64,000 nucleotides of DNA, from the NCBI GenBank assembly GCA_040902725.1, contig JBBDWU010000024.1, positions 89,934 through 153,933 of the forward strand, in the 5' to 3' direction. The notes under the pieces were generated by a model, which was not told the DNA's origin, ran no database searches, and saw nothing but the letters and a program-made list of their open reading frames with translations. Below are positions 7,090-14,200 of the stretch, in pieces (position 1 is the first letter of the stretch; each line of letters opens with the position of its first letter). The position numbers and the translations under genes were made by a program. The DNA comes from JACVRU01 sp040902725. GTDB lineage: Bacteria > Actinomycetota > Thermoleophilia > Gaiellales > Gaiellaceae.

Positions 7090-8943
7090 TCAGCCCACGA
7101 CGGTAGTCGGCGGAGCTGCTTCCCGCTCCTCGATCCAGGGGTGATCGGGACCAGGCCAGATGGCGCAGAACTGAGAGACGAGCCACCGTGTGCGTTCGGC
7201 GATCGCTTCCTCGTCGAACCGCTCCGGGTAGCGCTCGATTAGCCGCGCGTTCAACAGGAGCCGCGACTCTGCGTTCAAGCCCTTCTGTTTCTTTGCCCAC
7301 CCTTCGTGCTGGAGCGCGCTGTTCAGTCCGCCCGCGACCAGCGTCAGGTTCCCTAGTCGATGAATCGACCGCTGACGGATGTCGCGCGCGGCCTCTTCGT
7401 CCTCGGGCGAGAGGCCCTCTGGAAGTGCCCAGTTGGTCTCCCAGCTTTGCGGAAGCAGATGCTCAAGTGACAGATTCGTGGGGATCTCGAGGATGTCCGT
7501 CTTGTTCGAATAGAGCGACTGCTCGACACCTCCGAGAGCCATGACCAAGCGCCGCTTCGCGATGTTGTTGTAGGCGTCATGGGTTTCGTAGTAGGAGATG
7601 AGCTCTGCGTCCGTGGGCCAGCGGCTGATCTCGCCTGTTCCGGCGCGTAGCTCGTCGAGCAGGATCTCGTCGGCGCGGGCCGAATCCTCGGCGATGCGGC
7701 CAATCAAGACCGGCATCTGGACGTTGTAGTTCTTCTCTGTCATTCGCAGCAGCGACCGCCGCACCAGCCAGCTCTCGAGGATCTTCAGCGCCCGACGTCG
7801 CCTGTCCTCACGTAGGTCCGGCTGGCGGAACAGCAGCAGCACGAGCGGTAGGACAGTCGTGATGTCGAGCGATGCAAGGCGCTGGAAGAAGAGCGCCTCG
7901 TCGCTGCCGGGCGGCATCGAGTCGAACCCGCGCATGGTTTGCGCATCGCGGCAGACCTCCCTGATTAGCTCGTCCATTTGGGGCGGCGGCGATGCTTGCA
8001 GGATCTGCTTCCTGAACGTTGTGAAGAGTTCGGTCGCTGGCGTGATTCGTCGGAGCTTCATCGTCAGCCAGTGCATTAGGAACAGGTCAGCGCGGGGGCG
8101 AAAGAGTCGGCCCTGCCGCTGGGCGGCCCGCCAGTAGTCGTCATCGAGTTCGGGCTTCCAGACGTTCTCGTAGAGGTGGTCGACGTCGAGACCCTGTCGT
8201 GCGGCCTCATGGAAGACCGCGTTCTTGACCAGATCGAGCGCGAGGAGCGGCGTTCCACGCGCATTCAGAGTCTCGAAGATGACCTGTGCGTTGTCGCCTT
8301 GCTCGAGCGTGATGGACACCATCCGGAGCAGGTCGCAGAGCGTCACCTGGAGCGTTCGCAGCCAAACCACTCTCTGATCGTCGTCCGGGGCATCTGCCAG
8401 CCAGTCAACGATGCGGGCGACGAAGTACGCGTACGCCTCATCAATGCGGTTGTCGGGATCGTCTTCGCGGGCCAGATCGGGTCCCCCACGGCGGACAACA
8501 GCCGCGAACGCAGACCTGTTCTTGTTCGTGGGCCAGACCTTCCAGAGATCTTCGCCCGCCGCCTTCAACGGGCGATTGCGGATGAGGCTGAGTAGGACCT
8601 CGGCATCGTTCTCAGCGGCAAGGTCGAGCGCCACGTTTCCCGCGGCGGCCAGGAGAACCTGGAGGGTCGTCAATCGTTGCTGGCCGTCGATGACCGTGTA
8701 AACCGGGATGGAGCCCGGAGCCTGAGTCTCTTGGTCGAGAACGATGGCGCCGAGGAAGTGCGACCAGTGGCCATTCGGTCCAGGCTGGCCGCTCAGCTGG
8801 TGGTCGAGCAACACCCGAATGTCCTCCCAGAGCGGCTCCCATTGGTCCGACTCGTTCCAGACGTAGGGGCGCTGGTAGAGCGGTACGACATAGCGGACGT
8901 CGCGCTCAAACAGCTCCGTTACGGTGCGGGTCTCAGGCTTCAC
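7090..8943 (-). CDS. DUF262/DUF1524 (GmrSD-type) restriction nuclease
   Basis: 617 residues. The N-terminal DUF262 domain has YVVPLYQRPYVW and VIDGQQRLTTLQ (D86-G-Q-Q-R90), the nucleotide-dependent ParB/Srx-like motif of GmrS. The C-terminal DUF1524 domain has LEHLLPQSW (about residue 489) and LGNLTLVAGGLNSAL (about 535), the His-Asn-type nuclease motif of GmrD. Single-chain GmrSD proteins are type IV enzymes that restrict phage DNA with modified bases. It has a DNA-distal partner gene at 6423 and sits just inside the GNAT 3' remnant, as the last gene of the inserted block. The codon composition is less GC-rich than the core genes. Confidence 0.88.
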   Translation of the reverse strand: MKPETRTVTELFERDVRYVVPLYQRPYVWNESDQWEPLWEDIRVLLDHQLSGQPGPNGHWSHFLGAIVLDQETQAPGSIPVYTVIDGQQRLTTLQVLLAAAGNVALDLAAENDAEVLLSLIRNRPLKAAGEDLWKVWPTNKNRSAFAAVVRRGGPDLAREDDPDNRIDEAYAYFVARIVDWLADAPDDDQRVVWLRTLQVTLCDLLRMVSITLEQGDNAQVIFETLNARGTPLLALDLVKNAVFHEAARQGLDVDHLYENVWKPELDDDYWRAAQRQGRLFRPRADLFLMHWLTMKLRRITPATELFTTFRKQILQASPPPQMDELIREVCRDAQTMRGFDSMPPGSDEALFFQRLASLDITTVLPLVLLLFRQPDLREDRRRRALKILESWLVRRSLLRMTEKNYNVQMPVLIGRIAEDSARADEILLDELRAGTGEISRWPTDAELISYYETHDAYNNIAKRRLVMALGGVEQSLYSNKTDILEIPTNLSLEHLLPQSWETNWALPEGLSPEDEEAARDIRQRSIHRLGNLTLVAGGLNSALQHEGWAKKQKGLNAESRLLLNARLIERYPERFDEEAIAERTRWLVSQFCAIWPGPDHPWIEEREAAPPTTVVG

Positions 8944-9060
8944 GTCCTACAGGGTAAGCGGTTGGTCGAACAAGTTGAAGTTCGCAACCGGGGCGACCCG
9001 TGGAAGCGGAGAGGAACTTGCTCGGGCTGAGCGGGGATTGAACTCGTGCAGAACTATTAG

Positions 9061-9115
9061 AAGCAGCACTACCGCCGCTCAACCGGCGGGTACGTGAGTG
9101 CGATCCTGATGGCCT
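9061..9115 (+). pseudogene. Remnant of the 3' end of the GNAT gene
   Basis: 55 nt match the 3' part of the GNAT gene (4324-4378) at 50 positions, in the same orientation. They encode QHYRRSTGGYVSAILMAY in place of QHYRRSNGEYVDAILMAC. An in-frame TAG immediately upstream shows it is not expressed. The 241-nt interval 8944-9184 holds nothing else I can identify. Because the remnant ends in AILMAYAV, closer to the usual GNAT ending than the intact gene's AILMACEV, it may be the original 3' end displaced by insertion of the 4411-9060 block. Confidence 0.72.
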
Positions 9116-9184
9116 ACGCGGTTCCCCAATCCTCTCGTCGCGTCGCTCTGATACAGCCGACGTCGTCCATACCCTCTGCCGTCC

Positions 9185-9811
9185 ATGGATGATGGTGTCT
9201 GGATCGTCGTAAGCGCAGGGGTTGGCGGGCTTGTCGGCCTTGCTGGCGGGTACGTCGAGAGGACCGCCCGCGCGCGCAGCGACTTCGTCGCCGCCGCAGC
9301 CGCGTGGCTGGCGGCCATCGATGCGCTCGCGCTTGCCGCCCAACTCCATTTGCCGGCCGCGATGCCCTCCGCACAGCCACTTGGCCGGGCCCTCGACTGG
9401 CTTGCCGGTCAGGTCGAATCCATCCTGGGCGCTGAGCGGACCGAAACGCTTCGCGTCTTGATGCAGTGGCCGTTGTTGAAGCACTTTGAGGCCGCCCGTA
9501 GCCGAGCGTCGGAGGCGACCGCTCGACTTGTGCTCAGCGCTCCGACATGGCTGCTTCGTCGGCTCGAGCCACACCTTGACGAATTCGAGGCGTGGATGCG
9601 GCATCCGGCGGATGAGGAGCTTCGGCGCCAATGGGAATCCAGTGCCCGGCCGGAGATCGTTCGCTTGCTGAGGCGCGCGACGCGCCCTCTGCCACATCGA
9701 CTATTAGCCGCAGCTAGTCGCTACCCGCTCGCCCGTGCGTCTGCTTGGATCTCTGTGTCGAAGTTGATGTACCGCTCGAGGACCACGGGGGGCGATTTGT
9801 CGACGAAGTAG
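9185..9811 (+). CDS. Hypothetical protein with N-terminal membrane anchor
   Basis: 208 residues from ATG 9185. One membrane span (VWIVVSAGVGGLVGLAGGYV) is followed by a helical region rich in Ala, Leu and Arg. I recognise no domain. Its last 91 nt overlap the convergent pYEATS-like gene, which is a long antiparallel overlap. Either the overlap is real or the C-terminal part is fortuitous. It is the first gene to the right of the GNAT remnant and stands alone on the plus strand. Confidence 0.45.
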   Translation: MDDGVWIVVSAGVGGLVGLAGGYVERTARARSDFVAAAAAWLAAIDALALAAQLHLPAAMPSAQPLGRALDWLAGQVESILGAERTETLRVLMQWPLLKHFEAARSRASEATARLVLSAPTWLLRRLEPHLDEFEAWMRHPADEELRRQWESSARPEIVRLLRRATRPLPHRLLAAASRYPLARASAWISVSKLMYRSRTTGGDLSTK

Positions 9812-10461
9812 ACCTTCGCGAGGCAGAGCATCGGGCCCCAGAGTGAGATTTCGATTTCGAAGGCGTCTTCAGAGCGCGTGCATACAAGCGAGTGATCGTT
9901 GAACTTCGGACCAAGGGTGTACTCGACAACTCTGATAAGCCCGTGCGCGAGAGGACCATCGCCGTGCTGGTGCAATCGAATGACTACGTCGGCTACCTGG
10001 CCCGGCTTCGACGAGGCCCGCCAGCTGTGCACAAGGAAGAGCCCTCGACTCTCCTCGTACCGCCTTACGCGGAGATCGTTCAGTTCTTCCCAAGAAGGAG
10101 TCGGCTCTTTCGGCTCGGCTACAGCCGGCAGGCCGGGGTTCCGTCCGAAGCCGTGCGCCTCCATCGTTCGATTGATCTCGTCGAGGTAGGCGGCCAGTCC
10201 ACTTGGATCCACTGGCGGCCGCCACTCAGGCGCGTGAGGTCTCTCTGAGATGTCCGGGTGCGTGCCATGCACCTCCGAGTGGCGACCTGCCAGATGGAGG
10301 ACCATCGCCCAGAGGAGAGCCAGACTCCCGATGAGCACAACGCCGAGCCCGATTCCGAACCAAACGCCAAGTAGGCTTCCTCCAACTGCGACAACGGCGC
10401 TTCCGAGCGCCAACCAAAAGACGGCGGAGTCCGTTAGAGACGCTCGGCCGGCCTTGGACAT
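9721..10461 (-). CDS. Two-TM protein with probable prokaryotic YEATS (pYEATS) domain
   Basis: 246 residues. Two adjacent membrane spans (about 13-35 and 36-58) are followed by a linker. The C-terminal domain (about 145-240) has the features of the prokaryotic YEATS fold: VIRLHQHGDGPL, the strand pair IRVVEYTLGPKF, DAFEIEISLWGPMLCLAKVYF with the conserved Trp-Gly, and a final ERYINF strand. pYEATS domains are described as ligand-sensing modules coupled to membrane or effector parts in conflict systems. It starts 29 nt after the PLD-SNF2 helicase stop on the same strand, so it is probably the distal gene of that operon. The domain call rests on pattern, not on a search. Confidence 0.62.
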   Translation of the reverse strand: MSKAGRASLTDSAVFWLALGSAVVAVGGSLLGVWFGIGLGVVLIGSLALLWAMVLHLAGRHSEVHGTHPDISERPHAPEWRPPVDPSGLAAYLDEINRTMEAHGFGRNPGLPAVAEPKEPTPSWEELNDLRVRRYEESRGLFLVHSWRASSKPGQVADVVIRLHQHGDGPLAHGLIRVVEYTLGPKFNDHSLVCTRSEDAFEIEISLWGPMLCLAKVYFVDKSPPVVLERYINFDTEIQADARASG

Positions 10462-10490
10462 GGCGCCAGCATACGTCCGGTCTTGTCTCC

Positions 10491-13400
10491 CTAATTTGGC
10501 GGGAGCACGGCCAACCAGCAGACGACGCCGACGTCGTCCTCAGTGATCGGTTCCGGAGCTTCCTCGGCCTCGACTGCTCGCAGTCCGAGCCGGCGGACGA
10601 GCGCAACAACCTGCGCCGCCGCCTCATTTGGCGACACGCGCTCCTCGCTCAATTCCGCCCGGATCTCGTTAAGCGCCCGGCGCACGGCTCCACTGCGCTC
10701 CACCTCAAGCGCGGCAGCCGCCTCCTCGGCGCCCTCCGGGAGGATCACCGATGGATCCCGAAGCAGCGTGAGCGCCCACCTCTGCGCGGGACCGATCGCC
10801 GCCTCGGCCGCGCGCGGATCCGCGCGCTCGTTGTGCACACGGACGATGTCCTCGACGGCGCGGAGCCACGCCGACTCGAGATCGACCTCACCCAACTCCG
10901 CCTCCGGCAGCCCCGTCGGGTCGATCCGCCGCAAGATCGGCAGCTCCGAGTCGAGCAGCTCGCCGTCGTCGCCGAGCTCGACGAAGCGCCAGTAGCGGTA
11001 GTCGTCGGGCGGCCGCGTCCGCGTCGCGAAGAACACGCCGGCTCGTCCCCGCGCGGCCGCCGCGGGCGTCTGTCGCACCACAGCACCGATTCCCCAGGGC
11101 AGCGCGAGGATCCGCTGGAGCTCCCCCTCCTCGAACGCGCGCATCACCAGCGCACGCAGCTGCTCGCCGAGGAACGCGCCCGACAGCGCCTCCTCGTCCT
11201 CCGCCTCGAGCGCCTCCAGCTCCCCGGCCTCGAGCCGCTCGGCATACGCCCGCAGCCCCACCTCGACGCCCTCGATCACCTCGACCTCCATCCCGAAGAC
11301 GCCGGCGGCGCGAATCTTGCGGCGCACGACCGTCTCGATGCGGAGCAACTCCTCGAGCTCGCCAGGCTCGGGGAGCATCGTCGTCAGGAACACCTCCTCG
11401 TGCGGCGAGAGCAGGCGGATCACGCGCCCGTTCCGCTGCACGACGCGCTGGGGGTTCCAGGGCATGTCGTACGAGATCACCGCCTGCGCCTGCTGGAGGT
11501 TCTGGCCCTCCGACATGACGTCCGTCGACAGGAGCAGATCGACCTCGCCATCCGGCGGTTTGTAGCCGGGCTCGACGACCGTGTCGGGCGCGAACCTCGC
11601 GATGAGCCGGGTGCGCTCGTCGGGCTCGCTCTCGCCGCCGATCACCATGACGCGCTCCCGCCCACCGATGCGCTCGGGGAGATGCTCGTCGAGGTACCGG
11701 ATCGTCTCGCCATAGGTGGCGAAGACCGCGATCTTCTGTGCGGGGCTCTGCTCGAGCAGCTCCCGCAGCAGACGCAGCTTCGGGTCCGTCTCGGGCGAGA
11801 GCGACGCGAGCAGGTCGCGGATCGCCACGAGGTGCTCGCGATCCTGCGCGACGATTGCGCCGTACTCGGGGTCGAACTCGCCCGCCGGGCGCAGCTCCGA
11901 GTCCGCCGAGAGCTCCTCCTCGAGCCAGCCCGCGAGCCCGGTCTCGCCGCCCTCCACGTGCGCCGCCTGCCGTAGCGTCTCCTTGGAAGGGACGACCCCG
12001 CGGCCGTCGTCCCACGCGAGTAGGAAGGCGTCGTGCGCCGCGATCATCCGCTCGACGGTCGCCAGGCACGCCGCCCAGCAGGACTCGAAACGCTTCAGAA
12101 GCTGGGACTGGAGCAACGCGCCGAGTTGGCCTTCCGCGGGATCCTCGGCCTCCTCGAGCAGCCACCTCGTCGGCCTGTAGCGCGCCATCTCGAGCTTCGC
12201 GATACGGCCGGTGATCTGCGCGAAGAACCCCGGGTGTGCCTCGTCGAGGTCGTACCGCCGCGTCTCCGGCCGCGGCTCCGGGAACCGGACGGGCGTGCCG
12301 TCCGGGAAGGTCGCGCTCGGGTAGTGCTCCTGGATGAAACGCCGGTCGCGCCGGACGGACACGGCGTCCGCGAGCGGGAAGAGCAGCTCCGGCGCGAGGC
12401 TCTCCGGGTCGCGCTCGTTTGCGCCGGCGTTCAGGAAGAGGCGCTTCGCCGACGGTATCCCGATCGGCGCGAACGCGCGATCGTGCCGCGCGAACAGCAT
12501 CACGAGGTTGTAAAGGTCCCAGAGCGTGTTGTTCACCGGCGTCGCGCTCAGGAAGACCGCGTGCTTGGGCTCGCCGCCCAGCAGCCTGTTCATGGCCGCG
12601 TGCCAGGTCGTGTCCTCGTTGCGGAGCGCGTGCGCCTCGTCGACGACGACGAGCCGGTAGGCGTCCTTGTCCACTGGCAGGTGGCGGCGCGGCCTCGACG
12701 CCTCCGGGTTGAGCTGCTCGTCGGTGGCCAGCTCGTTGTAGGAGAACACCTGTGCCGGCAGCAGCGTCGCCGCGATCCGCTTCGCCCAGTTGTCCTTGAG
12801 CTGCGCCGGGCAGACGACGAGCGCGAGTCGCCCCTGCTCGAGCGCGTACTCCTCGATGAACGCGAGGCCGACCTCGGTCTTACCGGTGCCGACGCCGTCC
12901 GCGTAGACGACGCCGCCGTGTCGCTGGAGGATGCGACGCGCCCGCTCGTAGCCGTCGCGCTGGAACGAAGCGAGGTGGACGGCCACGATCTCGCCCGCCG
13001 GCTTTGTCTCCACCTCCGCCCCGTACAGCTCGGCGAGCGCGCGCAGGTAGACGGTCTGCGCATCGACCAGCCCCAGCGCCGGGAAGAGCAGCTCGCGCAG
13101 CTCGTCGGCGAACGGCGCGGCCTGCTCCCAGAGGCCGTCGAACCAGCGGATCGCCGCGCGGCTCGGGGCCGGGTTGTAGTCGACGATCCCGAGCTCGAGG
13201 TTCCGCTCGAGCCCGGCGCCGGTCAGGTTCGCCGAGGTGACGAGCGCCGCGCGGGGATCCTCCTCGCTGCCGAAGAGGTACGCCTTGCCGTGGAGGAAGC
13301 GCTGCACGTAACGGCGGACCTCGACGCGGCCGGACGAGAGCCACTGCTCGACCGCGTGGAGCCGTTCCGCGGCACGGCTGGGCGGGAAGCGGGAGAAGTC

Positions 13401-13664
13401 GCGCTCGCCCTCGAGAAAGGCGAGCTGCGTCTCGAAGGCGATGTTCGGCAGCTCCGCGCCCAGTCCCGGCTGCGGGATCGCGCCGAGGAGGAGGCGGACC
13501 TCCCGCTCGTCCTCGTCCAGCACGGTCGCGAGATGATGAAGCCCGCCGAGATCGACGTAGCCGGTCGCGACGGAGAGGGCCCGCCCGCCGAGATCGCCGA
13601 CGAGATACGCGAGCCCGTCGGCATGGTCTCGTCGCAGGTTGTCGAGGACGTCGGGGCGCGTCAC
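10491..13664 (-). CDS. PLD-SNF2 fusion: phospholipase D-like nuclease plus SF2 helicase
   Basis: 1,057 residues from GTG 13664, which overlaps the stop of the preceding gene (GTGA). The N-terminus (about 1-200) is a PLD-like domain with one HxK motif (HGKAYLF, 125-131) and TSAN (143-146), so a dimer would be needed for a full active site. The helicase follows: Walker A GVGTGKT (257-263), DEAH (342-345), SATP (373-376) and the C-terminal lobe with STDVMSEGQNLQQA and VVQRNGRVIR. This resembles DISARM DrmD and RapA/HepA-like enzymes of methylase-linked restriction systems, with a PLD domain as the possible nuclease. It is the third gene of a methylase operon. Confidence 0.85.
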   Translation of the reverse strand: MTRPDVLDNLRRDHADGLAYLVGDLGGRALSVATGYVDLGGLHHLATVLDEDEREVRLLLGAIPQPGLGAELPNIAFETQLAFLEGERDFSRFPPSRAAERLHAVEQWLSSGRVEVRRYVQRFLHGKAYLFGSEEDPRAALVTSANLTGAGLERNLELGIVDYNPAPSRAAIRWFDGLWEQAAPFADELRELLFPALGLVDAQTVYLRALAELYGAEVETKPAGEIVAVHLASFQRDGYERARRILQRHGGVVYADGVGTGKTEVGLAFIEEYALEQGRLALVVCPAQLKDNWAKRIAATLLPAQVFSYNELATDEQLNPEASRPRRHLPVDKDAYRLVVVDEAHALRNEDTTWHAAMNRLLGGEPKHAVFLSATPVNNTLWDLYNLVMLFARHDRAFAPIGIPSAKRLFLNAGANERDPESLAPELLFPLADAVSVRRDRRFIQEHYPSATFPDGTPVRFPEPRPETRRYDLDEAHPGFFAQITGRIAKLEMARYRPTRWLLEEAEDPAEGQLGALLQSQLLKRFESCWAACLATVERMIAAHDAFLLAWDDGRGVVPSKETLRQAAHVEGGETGLAGWLEEELSADSELRPAGEFDPEYGAIVAQDREHLVAIRDLLASLSPETDPKLRLLRELLEQSPAQKIAVFATYGETIRYLDEHLPERIGGRERVMVIGGESEPDERTRLIARFAPDTVVEPGYKPPDGEVDLLLSTDVMSEGQNLQQAQAVISYDMPWNPQRVVQRNGRVIRLLSPHEEVFLTTMLPEPGELEELLRIETVVRRKIRAAGVFGMEVEVIEGVEVGLRAYAERLEAGELEALEAEDEEALSGAFLGEQLRALVMRAFEEGELQRILALPWGIGAVVRQTPAAAARGRAGVFFATRTRPPDDYRYWRFVELGDDGELLDSELPILRRIDPTGLPEAELGEVDLESAWLRAVEDIVRVHNERADPRAAEAAIGPAQRWALTLLRDPSVILPEGAEEAAAALEVERSGAVRRALNEIRAELSEERVSPNEAAAQVVALVRRLGLRAVEAEEAPEPITEDDVGVVCWLAVLPPN

Positions 13665-14200
13665 GCCTGCGGATCTTCGCGGACCTGCTCCAGGGCGTCG
13701 ACGTCGACGCGATCCTGCGGCCGGTCGGCTGCTCGCTTCATCGCGAGCAGGTCCTCGTAACTTGCGAAGAGAACCGTGCCGATTCCCGGAAGCTTCGCCT
13801 CGACTGCGTGCTCCCGAAGCTGCGCGAAGCCTTCGACGCCATCGACCCACTGGAGGACGTCGATTCGCCCCGCAGTCGTCCGGAGGGCCCAGTTCCCGCC
13901 TTCGTCGAGGCCTTCCGGCGAGAACGGGACCGGCAGCTCCTCCGGCCGGAAGTCGCCGATCTCAATCGGAGTCGCGTCAAGGGACGCAAGCGCGTCGTAG
14001 AGCCGCCGGTAGGTTTCCTGGTCGGGTCGGGGAGTGATGTCCAAGTCCTTCGTCGCCCGGACGTAGCCGTGGTGGATGACGGCGAAGCCGCCCACCACCA
14101 CGAACTCGACATCGTGCTCAACGAGGGTGCGGAGGAGCGTCTCGGCATCGAGCTCTTCGGTCGGCCGCCAAGCGTGCGGCTCTCGCCACGGGCCGCTCAA
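13661..14200 (-). CDS. Nucleotidyltransferase-fold protein (AbiEii/DUF6036-like) in methylase operon
   Basis: 179 residues from a TTG at 14200 that overlaps the methylase stop (TTGA). The gene then overlaps the helicase start by GTGA, so it lies in a tightly coupled three-gene operon. The core is VEFVVVGGFAVIHHGY, then RATKDLDITP: the GG helix and D-x-D of the polymerase-beta nucleotidyltransferase fold. RIDVLQWVDG supplies the third acidic strand. Such proteins occur as AbiEii-type toxins or as MNT-like modifiers. A separate but similar protein is encoded at 28580. Its role between a methylase and a helicase is unknown to me. Confidence 0.78.
   Translation of the reverse strand: MSGPWREPHAWRPTEELDAETLLRTLVEHDVEFVVVGGFAVIHHGYVRATKDLDITPRPDQETYRRLYDALASLDATPIEIGDFRPEELPVPFSPEGLDEGGNWALRTTAGRIDVLQWVDGVEGFAQLREHAVEAKLPGIGTVLFASYEDLLAMKRAADRPQDRVDVDALEQVREDPQA

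Noticed and set aside
9036..9056. A tRNA T-arm-like stretch on the minus strand just before the GNAT remnant
   Set aside because: The stem has mismatches and no acceptor, D or anticodon arm can be found nearby, so it is not called as a tRNA gene or attachment site.
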